Source of the DNA: IDS-8 sp040902105
GTDB taxonomy: Bacteria; Pseudomonadota; Gammaproteobacteria; Steroidobacterales; Woeseiaceae
Length of the DNA: 64,000 bases
Direction: 5' to 3'
NCBI GenBank assembly: GCA_040902105.1
Contig: JBBDXW010000075.1
Coordinates: 124,001-188,000, forward strand
Below are positions 40,359 to 49,164 of the stretch, piece after piece. Every line of letters begins with the position of its first letter. The stretch's first letter is position 1. The notes beneath the pieces are model-generated. The model was not told the origin of the DNA. It worked only from the letters and a program-made list of their open reading frames with translations, and did no database searches. A program made the position numbers and the translations under genes.

Positions 40359-41816
40359 ATGTCCGTACTCCGCAAGCTGTTTGCAGTTCGCTCCGTCGAA
40401 TCGATCGTTCACGCCCTCGATACCGCACCACCGCTGAAGCGCGTCCTGACGGCGCGTTCGCTCACGGCGATCGGCCTGGGATCGACGATCGGCACCGGCA
40501 TATTCGTCTTCACCGGCCAGGTCGCGGCGCAGAACGCCGGGCCCGCACTGACCATCGCACTGCTCATCTCCGCACTTGGCGCCGGCCTCGCGGCCATCTG
40601 CTATGCCGAATTCGCCGCGATGATTCCTGTCTCCGGCAGCGCGTACAGCTACACGTATGCGACGCTCGGCGAGTCGATCGCCTGGTTCATCGGCTGGAAC
40701 CTGTCGCTGGAATACCTGATGGCGGCCTCGGCCGTCGCCGTCAGCTGGTCCGCGTATGTCGTCGGTTTGCTGGAAAAATTCGGTCTGTCGCTGCCGGAGG
40801 TGCTCGTCAACGCGCCTTTCGGAAAGGGTGCAGACGGCGATCTGGTCCTCACCGGAGCGCTCATCAATGTGCCGGCCGTCGCGATCATTGTTGCATTGGG
40901 CGCCGTCTGTTATGTGGGGATGCGCGAATCGTCGTGGCTCAACTCCGCCATGGTTCTGATCAAGGTCGGCGTCATCGTCGTGTTCGTGCTCGCCGGAATC
41001 TCGTACATCGATCCGGGCAACTGGCGGCCGTACCTGCCCGGGAACACGGGAACCCCCGGGCAGTTCGGCATGACGGGGCTGCTGCAGGGAGCCGCGATCA
41101 TCTTTTTTTCATATATCGGTTTCGACACCGCCTCGACGACCGCTCGCGAAACGCAGAACCCTCAGCGCGACGTGCCGATCGGAATTCTCTCGGCGCTCGT
41201 CATCTCGGCGATCCTGTACATCGCGATGGCGACCGTAATGACCGGAATGGTTTCCTATACCCTGCTCGATGTACCCAATCCGGTTGCGGTTGCGCTGGAT
41301 GCTCATCCGCAGCTTTCCTGGCTCAGCTACCTGGTGGAGATCGGGATCATCATAGGCATGACCTCGGTCATCCTGATGTCGTTGCTCGGCCAGCCGCGCA
41401 TTCTGCTGGCGATGGCGGAAGACGGTCTGCTTCCCGCACGCATGGCCGGCGTGCACCCCCGCTACCGCACGCCGCATATCGCCACCGCGGTAACGATCGT
41501 CATTGCCGCGCTGGTCGCGGGCCTGTTCCCGCTCAATGTGCTCGGTGAGCTGATCGTGATCGGGATACTGCTCGCGTTCGCCGTCGTGTGCATCGGCGTG
41601 CTGGTGCTGCGCCATACGAAGCCGGACGTGGAGCGGCCGTTCCGCGTCCCGTTCGCGCCCGTCACCTGCGTGCTCGGCGCGCTGCTGTGCGGCGGCATGA
41701 CGTATTTCCTGCCGGCCGACACGTGGTGGCGTCTGCTGATCTGGACGATCGTCGGCTTTTCGATCTACGGCCTCTACGGCTATCGTCACAGCCGCATGCG
41801 TGCCGAGGGCCGGTAA
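40359..41816 (+). CDS. APC-family amino acid permease (cationic amino acid transporter type)
   Basis: 485 residues with about twelve membrane helices. Shows the APC signature IGLGSTIGTGIFVFTGQVAA in helix 1, the GSAYSYTYATLGE segment, the helix 6 motif FFSYIGFDTASTTARET, and MSLLGQPRILLAMAEDGLLP. These match the CAT/YfnA branch. It should move cationic or neutral amino acids across the inner membrane. It is transcribed toward the response regulator gene, whose 3' end lies 27 bases beyond. It and the TonB receptor separate the two halves of the sortase-system two-component pair. Confidence 0.9.
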   Translation: MSVLRKLFAVRSVESIVHALDTAPPLKRVLTARSLTAIGLGSTIGTGIFVFTGQVAAQNAGPALTIALLISALGAGLAAICYAEFAAMIPVSGSAYSYTYATLGESIAWFIGWNLSLEYLMAASAVAVSWSAYVVGLLEKFGLSLPEVLVNAPFGKGADGDLVLTGALINVPAVAIIVALGAVCYVGMRESSWLNSAMVLIKVGVIVVFVLAGISYIDPGNWRPYLPGNTGTPGQFGMTGLLQGAAIIFFSYIGFDTASTTARETQNPQRDVPIGILSALVISAILYIAMATVMTGMVSYTLLDVPNPVAVALDAHPQLSWLSYLVEIGIIIGMTSVILMSLLGQPRILLAMAEDGLLPARMAGVHPRYRTPHIATAVTIVIAALVAGLFPLNVLGELIVIGILLAFAVVCIGVLVLRHTKPDVERPFRVPFAPVTCVLGALLCGGMTYFLPADTWWRLLIWTIVGFSIYGLYGYRHSRMRAEGR

Positions 41817-41843
41817 ACTCGTCCGGATCGGGCGATCGGCCCG

Positions 41844-42536
41844 TTACTCGCCGAGCCAGCGGTAACCCATGCCGTAAACGGTTTCCACGGCGTCGAACTG
41901 CGGGTCGATGGCCAGGAACTTGCGGCGGATGCGCTTGATGTGAGACGTGATGGTGTTGTCGTCGAGCACCGCCTGCGCCGCATCCATCAACTGTTGCCGG
42001 TTCCTGACGTGTCCCGGGTAGCGCGCCAGCGAGTGCACGATCCAGAATTCGGTCAGCGTCAACCCGACCGGCTGGTCCTGCCAGCGCACGGTCATGCGAT
42101 CGACGTCGAGTTCGAGGTCGCCACGCGTCATGCGGCTGGTCTTTCCCTGCGGCTTCTGCATCGCGTCGAGGCGGCGAAATAGCGCGGCCACTCGCGCCAT
42201 CAGGTGCGGCACGCTGATGTCCTTGGTCAGGTAATCGTCGGCGCCGAGGCGCAGTCCGGATACTGCATCGAACTCGCTGTCGCGCGCGGTCAGAAAAATA
42301 ATCGGCAGTTCGGCAGCCTGGCTTCTGAGATCGCGGCACAGTTCGAAGCCGCCTTCGACTTCGTTCCTGAGGTTGACGTCGATCAGCACCAGATCCGGCA
42401 GGCGCGCCGCGAAAGCATCCATTGCCGGACGTCGTGCGTCATAGAGATCCACCGAGTAGCCCTCGCGGCGAAACGCCGCCGCGTAGTTTTCCCGGATGGC
42501 GGCTTCGTCTTCGACGATTGCAATGCGCTTGGACAA
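41844..42536 (-). CDS. pdsR: Proteobacterial dedicated sortase system response regulator
   Basis: 230 residues: receiver (acidic residues at 10-11, phospho-acceptor Asp53 in VLIDVNL, conserved Lys in YLTKD) and OmpR/PhoB-type winged helix (about 135-228, with LTLTEFWIVHSLA and SHIKRIRRKF). Residues EVEGGFELCRDLR and VSGLRLGADDYLTKD follow closely the regulators that go with class GN sortases (TIGR03787-type). It is divergent from the sortase target gene, with 142 bases between the starts, so it may control that promoter directly. Its partner kinase is 5.6 kb away instead of adjacent. Confidence 0.87.
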   Translation of the reverse strand: MSKRIAIVEDEAAIRENYAAAFRREGYSVDLYDARRPAMDAFAARLPDLVLIDVNLRNEVEGGFELCRDLRSQAAELPIIFLTARDSEFDAVSGLRLGADDYLTKDISVPHLMARVAALFRRLDAMQKPQGKTSRMTRGDLELDVDRMTVRWQDQPVGLTLTEFWIVHSLARYPGHVRNRQQLMDAAQAVLDDNTITSHIKRIRRKFLAIDPQFDAVETVYGMGYRWLGE

Positions 42537-42678
42537 TATCGGCTCCGGTCATGGCCCGCAGATGCGACGACACAATCTGCCACATTACGCCGGTGCATTG
42601 CCATGCCTCTGCCCTCGCCCGATCGCAATGGTCTGCTGGAATTGTCACATCGGAGCACATCGGAGGGAGGCACCGAGA
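42537..42678. promoter_or_regulatory. Divergent promoter region of the regulator and the sortase target operon
   Basis: 142 bases between the starts of two divergent genes. It includes a direct repeat CACATCGGAG (two copies, one overlapping the ribosome site, at about 42646 and 42657) and a very strong Shine-Dalgarno GGAGGGAGG at 42662-42670 for the target gene. No clear -35/-10 pair could be fixed. Confidence 0.45.
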
Positions 42679-44922
42679 ATGACGTACCGGGGAAAAGTGA
42701 ACAGGAACGGGTTTCGCGCCGGCTTTTTCAAGCGGGGCTCAACGGCTTCAGGCGCGATCCATCGGTGGCATCCGCAGGGTGCTGAAGAAGCAATACCGAA
42801 GATCGAGCTGCTTTGGAAAAGGCGTGCGGTGCTCCGGTGGTACTCGCTGACCGCCCTGCTCGTACTGACACCCTTCGTGTCCTTTCAACCCTGCGCAGTA
42901 TACGCCAGCGAAACAGCATTGCCGGAAGCTCTCGTTCTGCCGCAGCAGATGCAGTCCGGCAGCCTGCTGTTGAAGATGCAGTCGGGGTACACGACCGCAA
43001 CCCGCATCAACACTGACGTCGGCATGAGGATCAGCGGGCCGGTGGCGCGTACGACCGTGAGCCAGAAGTTCCGCAACGACGGACCGGAGTGGGTGGAAGG
43101 CATTTATGTTTTTCCATTGCCGGATACGGCTGCTGTCGATCGTCTGCGTTTGCGAGTCGGCGAACGCTTCGTCGAAGGCGAGATTCGGGAAAAGAAGCAG
43201 GCTCGCAAGGAATACGAACGGGCCAGGGAGAGCGGCCAGCGCGCCGGGCTCGTCGAGCAGCAACGCGCCAACCTGTTCACGACGTCGATTGCGAACCTCG
43301 GGCCGGGAGAAACCATTTCGATCGAGATCGAATACCTGGAAACGCTCAGGTACGACGACGGTCACTTCAGCCTGCGTTTCCCGCTGACACTCACTCCGCG
43401 CTATGCACCGGGCGCACCGCTCGCAGAACGCCGGGGATCCGGGTGGTCGGCCGACACCAGCCGCGTACCCGATGCATCGCTGATTACACCGCCCGTCGTG
43501 ACCAGATCGCGGGATCACAGGGTCACGCTGCATGCGGAAATCGATGCCGGCGTGCCGCTCGAGATCATCGCGAGCCGTTACCATCCGATCACGGTAACCG
43601 CAGTGGACGAAGCGGCCGGGCGCTACCAGGTCACGCTGACCGACGCACGCACCCCGATGGACCACGACCTCGAACTCGTGTGGCGGCCTGTGTCCGACTC
43701 GATGCCGCGGGCGACCTTGTTCCGGGAAAGCAAGGACGCCGAGGCGCACTACCTGCTGCTGATGCTGCCGCCGGACGACATCGCCGCCGACCAGGGTGCG
43801 GCGGAAGCGTCGATGCCTCGCGAACTCGTATTCGTCGTCGATACATCCGGTTCCATGCACGGCACCTCGATCGAACAGGCGAAGCAGGCGCTGCTTCTCG
43901 CACTGGACGGACTCGAATCTCACGACCGCTTCAACGTCATCCAGTTCAACTCCGTCACGCACGAGCTGTTTGCCGGCAGCGTTACTGCCTCGACCGGGAA
44001 CCTCGAGAGGGCCCGCAGCTATGTGCGCGGTCTCGCCGCGAATGGCGGCACGGAAATGCGCCCCGCGATCGAGCGGGCGTTGCGGGGAAGCGGCGACGAA
44101 ACCCACCTCAGGCAGATTATTTTCATAACCGATGGCAGCGTCGGTAACGAAAGCGAGTTGTTTTCGCTGATCGATGCAAAGCTGGGCGCCGCGCGTCTCT
44201 TCACTGTCGGCATCGGCTCGGCGCCCAACAGCCTGTTCATGCGCAAGGCCGCCGAAGCAGGACGCGGCACGTATACCTTCATCAGCGCGTTGCATGAAGT
44301 AAAGGAAAAAATGGGCAGGTTGTTCCGCAAGCTCGAACGGCCGCAGGTAACGGGCATCGAGGTCGAGTGGCCGGGGTCGGCGCTGGCGTATCCCGTGATC
44401 GTGCCCGATCTCTATGCCGGCGAGCCGATTGTGCAGAAAGTCCGCCTGCCGGCCGCGCCGCGCGCAGGCGATGTGGTGAAAGTCTCCGGAACCTCGCCCG
44501 TGGGCGACTGGGGTGTCGAGCTGCCTCTCGTCCTGGAGCAGGACAGCGTCGGGATCGCCGCAGTCTGGGCTCGCGCGCGAATCGAGCATCTGCTGGATCG
44601 CGAACCCGAGGGTGATACCCCGGAGGCAATTCGTGCGGCAGTCGTTGAAACGGCGCTCGACCATCACCTGGTAAGTCTCCACACGAGCCTGGTTGCCGTC
44701 GATAAGACACCGGTTCGGCCGGAAACTTCTGCACTCGACAGCGAACAGGTGCCGAATCTCCTGCCGTACGGCCAGAGCCAGCGCGCGATCTTCGGTTTTC
44801 CGCCGACGGCAACGGGCTGGGGCATTCGCCTGGCAACCGGTGTGCTGTGGCTGCTTCTGGCGTCGTTGCTGATGCTGGCCCGGCACAGGAACGCGTATTC
44901 CAATGTTCCCGCGGCGTCGTAA
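42679..44922 (+). CDS. Sortase target: VIT and VWA domain surface protein
   Basis: 747 residues from ATG 42679, chosen for GGAGGGAGG just upstream. A long basic N-region precedes the signal peptide (helix about 55-70, cleavage after VYASE). The VIT domain (about 90-220) carries NDGPEWVEGIYVFPLP and EKKQARKEYERARESGQ. The VWA domain (about 383-560) has a complete MIDAS (DTSGSMHGTS at 388, Thr and Asp downstream in ITDGS). The C-terminus has FPPTATG at about 707, a hydrophobic helix and an Arg-rich end (LARHRNAYS), a variant of the LPxTG-type signal. It corresponds to the marine proteobacterial sortase target family. It overlaps the sortase gene by 20 bases. Confidence 0.9.
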   Translation: MTYRGKVNRNGFRAGFFKRGSTASGAIHRWHPQGAEEAIPKIELLWKRRAVLRWYSLTALLVLTPFVSFQPCAVYASETALPEALVLPQQMQSGSLLLKMQSGYTTATRINTDVGMRISGPVARTTVSQKFRNDGPEWVEGIYVFPLPDTAAVDRLRLRVGERFVEGEIREKKQARKEYERARESGQRAGLVEQQRANLFTTSIANLGPGETISIEIEYLETLRYDDGHFSLRFPLTLTPRYAPGAPLAERRGSGWSADTSRVPDASLITPPVVTRSRDHRVTLHAEIDAGVPLEIIASRYHPITVTAVDEAAGRYQVTLTDARTPMDHDLELVWRPVSDSMPRATLFRESKDAEAHYLLLMLPPDDIAADQGAAEASMPRELVFVVDTSGSMHGTSIEQAKQALLLALDGLESHDRFNVIQFNSVTHELFAGSVTASTGNLERARSYVRGLAANGGTEMRPAIERALRGSGDETHLRQIIFITDGSVGNESELFSLIDAKLGAARLFTVGIGSAPNSLFMRKAAEAGRGTYTFISALHEVKEKMGRLFRKLERPQVTGIEVEWPGSALAYPVIVPDLYAGEPIVQKVRLPAAPRAGDVVKVSGTSPVGDWGVELPLVLEQDSVGIAAVWARARIEHLLDREPEGDTPEAIRAAVVETALDHHLVSLHTSLVAVDKTPVRPETSALDSEQVPNLLPYGQSQRAIFGFPPTATGWGIRLATGVLWLLLASLLMLARHRNAYSNVPAAS

Positions 44923-45490
44923 ATCCCTGCCTGGCGGTTTGCTGGTGGCCAGCATCCTTTGTCTCGGTTTCTGGCAGCTGGGCCAGGGCGCCTGCATTCC
45001 CGCCAAAGCCTGGCTCGCCCAGGAACTGATGCAGCGGGCCTGGCGGCGCGCGGAATCCGGCGAGCGCGACGTACCGCCCTGGCCCTGGGCGGACACCTGG
45101 CCTGTTGCGCGGCTGTCAGCGACGGGCGGCGACGTGGAACTGATCGTGCTCGAAGGCGGGTCAGGGCGCACGCTGGCGTTCGGGCCGGGGCACCTGAGCG
45201 TCAGCGTTCTGCCGGGCGAACGGGGCAACAGCATCATCGCCGGCCACCGCGATACGCACTTCCAGTTCCTGCAACACGTAAGGGATGGGGATTCGATCAA
45301 CGTGGACATGCCCGACGGCCGCAGCCACCTTTTTCGCGTAGTCGGCATCGATGTCGTCGATTCGCGGCGCGGCAGCATTCTTCTGGATACCGAGTCACCG
45401 ATGCTTAGCCTGGTTACCTGTTATCCGTTCAATGCACGCGAAGCCGGCGGGCCAATGCGCTACGTCGTGACCGCAGAAATGGTCTATTGA
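44903..45490 (+). CDS. Class GN sortase
   Basis: 195 residues with one N-terminal membrane helix (about 12-28) and a sortase fold facing the periplasm. Catalytic residues are visible: His115 in AGHRDTHFQFL, Cys173 in LVTCYPF and Arg186 in GPMRYVV. The HRDTHFQFL block is characteristic of the Gram-negative class GN sortase (TIGR03784-type). It should cleave the FPPTA signal of the gene just upstream and process or attach that protein at the cell surface; the acceptor in Gram-negatives is unknown. Its start overlaps the target gene by 20 bases, so both are expressed together. Confidence 0.92.
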   Translation: MFPRRRKSLPGGLLVASILCLGFWQLGQGACIPAKAWLAQELMQRAWRRAESGERDVPPWPWADTWPVARLSATGGDVELIVLEGGSGRTLAFGPGHLSVSVLPGERGNSIIAGHRDTHFQFLQHVRDGDSINVDMPDGRSHLFRVVGIDVVDSRRGSILLDTESPMLSLVTCYPFNAREAGGPMRYVVTAEMVY

Positions 45491-45542
45491 CGATGCGGCA
45501 CCCACAGGCGAGCATGCCGTTGACTGTGCGAGGAAAGGGAAA

Positions 45543-46262
45543 ATGACGACACCATCGACAAGCTTTGCAGTAGTGCTGGGCGGCTTCATGTTCGCCGGGC
45601 TCGCGGCGCTCGGCCTGATCGCGGGCAATGCGGCGCTTGAAGTCAAGGCGCACGAGCGCAGCGTTCAGGTAAAGGGTCTGGCCGAAAGGGAGATGCCGGC
45701 CAACATCGTCATCTGGCCGCTTTCATACCAGCTTGCAGGCAATGACCTGAACGAGTTGTACGAGTCCATTGCCGAAAAGAACCAGATCGTCATCGGATTC
45801 CTGACCGAAAACGGACTCGACCTGGCGGATGTCACCACATCGGCGCCAACCGTGGTCGACAGGCATGCCCAGTCCTGGGGCAACACCGCGGAAATCGAAT
45901 ACCGGTATGTGGCAACGGCAACGGTGACGCTTTACTCGACCGCCGTCGACACCGCGCGCCGTGCGATGTCGAATGCCATCGACCTGGGCAAGAACGGCAT
46001 CGCATTGACCGGCGAGCAGTACGGTAACCAGGTGCAGTTCCTGTTCACCGGCCTGAACGATATCAAGCCCGCCATGATCGAGGAGTCGACTTTCAACGCA
46101 CGCGCGGTCGCGGAAAAATTCGCGGCGGATTCCGAGAGCACGCTCGGTAAGATCAAATCCGCCACCCAGGGCCAGTTTTCGATCTCCGACCGGGACAGCA
46201 CGACACCGCATGTAAAGAATGTCCGCGTGGTATCGACCGTCGAGTATTACCTGTCCGATTGA
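45543..46262 (+). CDS. SIMPL domain (DUF541) protein
   Basis: 239 residues with one membrane anchor (about 10-28) and a SIMPL domain: VQVKGLAEREMPANIVIWPL near the start, TTSAPTVVDRHAQSW in the middle and DSTTPHVKNVRVVSTVEYYL at the end. SIMPL proteins include periplasmic stress-response proteins such as YggE; molecular role unknown. It lies 52 bases after the sortase gene on the same strand and could be cotranscribed with it. Ribosome site AGGAAAGGG about 8 bases before the ATG. Confidence 0.88.
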   Translation: MTTPSTSFAVVLGGFMFAGLAALGLIAGNAALEVKAHERSVQVKGLAEREMPANIVIWPLSYQLAGNDLNELYESIAEKNQIVIGFLTENGLDLADVTTSAPTVVDRHAQSWGNTAEIEYRYVATATVTLYSTAVDTARRAMSNAIDLGKNGIALTGEQYGNQVQFLFTGLNDIKPAMIEESTFNARAVAEKFAADSESTLGKIKSATQGQFSISDRDSTTPHVKNVRVVSTVEYYLSD

Positions 46263-46270
46263 TTACAATG

Positions 46271-46333
46271 TCGGAGCCGGCGAGAGCGGGCGATGCCTGG
46301 ATCGGTTGTTCGCCCGTTTTCACGGGTTCCAAC
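46271..46333. repeat. BIME-like inverted pair of TTGGAGCC-type REP elements
   Basis: Forward copy 46271-46294 (TCGGAGCCGGCGAGAGCGGG plus CGAT) and reverse copy 46309-46333 (TTCGCCCGTTTTCACGGGTT plus CCAAC). Both carry a few mismatches. They lie between the convergent SIMPL and NUDIX genes. Confidence 0.7.
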
Positions 46334-46343
46334 GCGGTTTCGA

Positions 46344-46877
46344 TCACCGCCGCCGCAGCCGCTCAAGGCTCATCAGCGCCGCCACGCTGATCGCATCCGT
46401 AATTTCGCCGCGGCCGATCATCTCGATCGCTTCCGAGACCTTTAGTTTGCGCACTTCGATGTTCTCCGTCTCCTCGAATTGCGGCGGTCCTTCGGTGAGC
46501 CGTTCGGCAACGAAGACTATGCCGGCTTCGTCGGTAATCGAGTTGCTGATGTGAAGCCGCAAGAGTTCTGTCCACGATCGCGCAGTCAATCCGGTTTCCT
46601 CCCTCAATTCGCGTTTGGCGGCATCGAGCGGAGATTCCGAGAGTGGCGCGCCGCCCATCGGCAGCTCCCAGGAGAATGTGCCGAGCGTGTAACGATCCTG
46701 GCCGACGAGCCAGGTATTACCTTCATCGTCCAGCGGCACGATGGCCACCGCCTTGTTCTTGAAGTGCACGTGCCCGTAATCGTTCCGGCCGCCGCCCGGA
46801 TTGACGACACGGTCCTCGAACACGGTGATCCACGGACTGTCGAAGACGATTCTCGAACTCAGTTTCTTCCAGGACAT
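46344..46877 (-). CDS. NUDIX hydrolase (ADP-sugar pyrophosphatase-like)
   Basis: 177 residues from ATG 46877; an in-frame TTG 63 bases upstream gives a poorer N-terminus. The NUDIX box G-x5-E-x7-REUxEExGU is complete in GGAPLSESPLDAAKRELREE followed by TGL. The N-terminal strands (SRIVFDSPWITVFEDRVVNP) and the C-terminal helix resemble ADP-ribose/ADP-sugar pyrophosphatases. It should hydrolyse a nucleoside diphosphate linked to another moiety. It converges with the SIMPL gene across a REP pair. Confidence 0.85.
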   Translation of the reverse strand: MSWKKLSSRIVFDSPWITVFEDRVVNPGGGRNDYGHVHFKNKAVAIVPLDDEGNTWLVGQDRYTLGTFSWELPMGGAPLSESPLDAAKRELREETGLTARSWTELLRLHISNSITDEAGIVFVAERLTEGPPQFEETENIEVRKLKVSEAIEMIGRGEITDAISVAALMSLERLRRR

Positions 46878-47090
46878 GGGGGTTCCGGCCGCTGTTGCAG
46901 GTTCTGTTACACGGGTTGCCAGGGCCGGCCAGATGGGCAAGGCTGCCTATGCATTGTTATGCGGGCATGATAACCCGAAGATCGGTTCCCTGTGCCGGCA
47001 ACGGGATTCGTGATTGCGGCCGATGGTCCCCTGCGTCATAGTTGTGCGTGCGCTTCACCAGCAAGCGCCCCCTGCGTTTCCGGAAACACC

Positions 47091-48470
47091 ATGGTATCGA
47101 CACAAGCCCGCCTGACTCACGGGCCGGTCGGCCGACATCTGGTCGACATGACCGTGCCCGTCCTGTTCGGCGTCTTCACGATGATGCTGCAGGCGTTCGT
47201 CGATGCGTACTTCGTCGGGCAAGTGGGCGATCGCGAACTGGCCGCGCTCGGCTTCACGTTCCCGGTGCTGATGCTGGTCTCGAGCGTTGCGATCGGCCTG
47301 GGCGCCGGCACGTCGTCGGTGGTGGCCCGCGCACTCGGCTCTAACGACCATCGCCGCGCCCGGCGGCTCACCACGGACAGCCTGCTGCTTTCGTTCGGCA
47401 TCACCGCCGCCATCTGTGTCGTCGGAATCCTGACGATCGCGCCGTTATTCAGGCTGCTCGGAGCTCCGGACGACCTGCTCCCGCTGATCGGCGGCTACAT
47501 GAAGATTCTGTACACCGGTGTGCCGTTTGTCGTAGTCGGCATGGTGGGCATGAGCAGCATGCGTGCAACCGGAGATACGCGGCTGCCGAGCTTGCTCATG
47601 GTCATATGCGCGGTCGTGAACGTGGTGCTCGATCCCATACTGATTTTCGGCTTCGGCCCGATACCCGCGATGGAACTGAACGGGGCTGCGATGGCTGCGC
47701 TGCTTGCTCGCGGTGCATTATTTTTCGGTGCTCTCTATTTCATGCGCAAGCGGCTCGACATGCTGAGCTTTAACCGGCCGGACCCGGAGGAACTGCGTAA
47801 GTCCTGGATCGACATTCTGCACGTCGGCATACCCGCGGCCGGCACCAACGCGATTATCCCGATTGCAACCGGAGCGATTACGGCGATGCTTGCGCGATAC
47901 GGGCCGGAGGCCGTGGCCGGATTCGGTGTTGCAACCCGCGTGGAGGCGCTGACGCTGGTGATGTACTACGCGATGTCGGCGATCATCGGTCCGTTCGTGG
48001 GGCAGAACATCTCTGCAGGCAAGGCCGACCGTATTTACCTCGCGCTGCGGCTTTGCACGATCTTTTGCCTGGTCTCGGGGCTGGTGATCGCAGCCCTTCT
48101 TGCCGCATCCAGCATCTTCCTGCCCTCGTTGTTCAGCGACAATCCCGCGGTGACCGGCGTTGCGACCCGATTCCTGCTGATTGCACCGCTCGGCTACGGT
48201 GCGTACGGCATGGTGATGGTCATGAATGCCTCCTTCAACGGGATGGGCAAGCCAATGCCCGGCGTCGCGATCAGCCTGATCCGGCTGGCCGGCCTGTATC
48301 TGCCGTTGGCTTTCATCGCAGACCGCTGGTTCGGCGTGCCGGGAATCTTCGCCGCGTACACGGTTGCGAACATCGTGACGGGAATCGCCGCCTACATCTG
48401 GGCGCGCAGCGCGGTGCAGTCACAGTGCGATAAGCACGGTCCGCGCATCATGGTCACGGAAACTGTTTAG
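47091..48470 (+). CDS. MATE family efflux transporter
   Basis: 459 residues from ATG 47091 (GGAAA upstream); about 32 extra upstream codons are non-homologous. Twelve membrane helices. MATE marks seen are GRHLVDMTVPVLFG, FVDAYFVGQVG, GLGAGTSSVVARALG, GATGDTR as MRATGDTRLPS and the second-half IPAAGTNAIIPIATGAIT. It is of a different branch from the 22711 and 49654 transporters. The substrate is unknown. Confidence 0.92.
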   Translation: MVSTQARLTHGPVGRHLVDMTVPVLFGVFTMMLQAFVDAYFVGQVGDRELAALGFTFPVLMLVSSVAIGLGAGTSSVVARALGSNDHRRARRLTTDSLLLSFGITAAICVVGILTIAPLFRLLGAPDDLLPLIGGYMKILYTGVPFVVVGMVGMSSMRATGDTRLPSLLMVICAVVNVVLDPILIFGFGPIPAMELNGAAMAALLARGALFFGALYFMRKRLDMLSFNRPDPEELRKSWIDILHVGIPAAGTNAIIPIATGAITAMLARYGPEAVAGFGVATRVEALTLVMYYAMSAIIGPFVGQNISAGKADRIYLALRLCTIFCLVSGLVIAALLAASSIFLPSLFSDNPAVTGVATRFLLIAPLGYGAYGMVMVMNASFNGMGKPMPGVAISLIRLAGLYLPLAFIADRWFGVPGIFAAYTVANIVTGIAAYIWARSAVQSQCDKHGPRIMVTETV

Positions 48471-48594
48471 GTACGGCGGGCGCACGCGCGGGGGATTCTG
48501 CAGACTGGATCGAGAAGACGGGGCAGCCTCGCATCCAGGCCGCATGGCTCCGCGATGATTCTGTCTACTTATCGTCGGGCGTCCAACGTCGTTC

Positions 48595-48623
48595 GGGGAC
48601 GGCCCCGCGATTCTGAAAGGAGG
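48595..48623 (+). promoter_or_regulatory. Guanidine-II (mini-ykkC)-like hairpin before the SugE/Gdx gene
   Basis: GGGG (48595-48598), loop ACGG (48599-48602), CCCC (48603-48606), with an extra C-G pair outside, stands 10 bases before the Shine-Dalgarno AAAGGAGG. The ACGR tetraloop on a GG/CC stem directly before the ribosome site of a guanidinium exporter is the mark of the guanidine-II riboswitch 3' hairpin. The required second ACGR hairpin was not found upstream, so this may be a half element, a diverged form or chance. Confidence 0.4.
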
Positions 48624-48627
48624 ACAC

Positions 48628-48948
48628 ATGGCTTGGGTCATTCTTGTTATTGCGGGGCTGTTTGAGGTCGGCTGGGCCATCGGACTGAAATACACGGAAG
48701 GCTTCACTCGATTGTGGCCAACTCTCTGGACGGTCTCGGCGATGATGATCAGTATTGGGCTATTGGGCATTGCCATGAAGTCACTTCCAGTTGGCACCGC
48801 TTATAGCATTTGGGTGGGAGTTGGAGCGGTCGGCACGGTAATCCTCGGGATCGTGCTGCTTGGTGAGTCTGCGAATGCTGCCCGGCTCATCAGTGTTGGC
48901 CTCATCATCGCCGGCATCATCGGCCTCAAGCTTGCAACTCCGGTCTGA
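48628..48948 (+). CDS. SugE/Gdx-type small multidrug resistance exporter
   Basis: 106 residues, four membrane helices. Starts with WVILVIAGLFEVGWAIGLKY, carrying the essential Glu (Glu13) and the GW-A-GLKYT pattern of the SugE/Gdx branch rather than the EmrE branch. Ends with LISVGLIIAGIIGLKLATP. Members of this branch export guanidinium or quaternary ammonium in exchange for protons, working as an antiparallel dimer. Very strong ribosome site AAAGGAGG with 4-base spacing. A possible guanidine-II-like hairpin lies upstream. Confidence 0.92.
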   Translation: MAWVILVIAGLFEVGWAIGLKYTEGFTRLWPTLWTVSAMMISIGLLGIAMKSLPVGTAYSIWVGVGAVGTVILGIVLLGESANAARLISVGLIIAGIIGLKLATPV

Positions 48949-49164
48949 AAACGCGTTAAACCCGGACATGAAAAAGTGGCGCTTCGCTCTGCTTTTGCAC
49001 GGCGGTGGACATTATGTGCCGGCCGAAGGGACTCGCGCCTTAAGAACAATGTATATCGTTGACGCGGGTTGCCATGAAGAAACATGAGGGGCCTGTGAAA
49101 CATACAGGCTCGTTGCCCGGTCTATTGGCGATAAAGCCGTGATTCTTCAGTGGAGGTAACCGCC

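Noticed and set aside
42748..45378. 876-codon minus-strand ORF antisense to the sortase target and sortase genes
   Set aside because: Very long, but antisense to two genes with intact catalytic motifs and strong ribosome sites; composition is typical of an antisense shadow.
48471..48594. Guanidine-I (ykkC) riboswitch before sugE/gdx
   Set aside because: The conserved ykkC blocks could not be found; only the short guanidine-II-like hairpin is visible.
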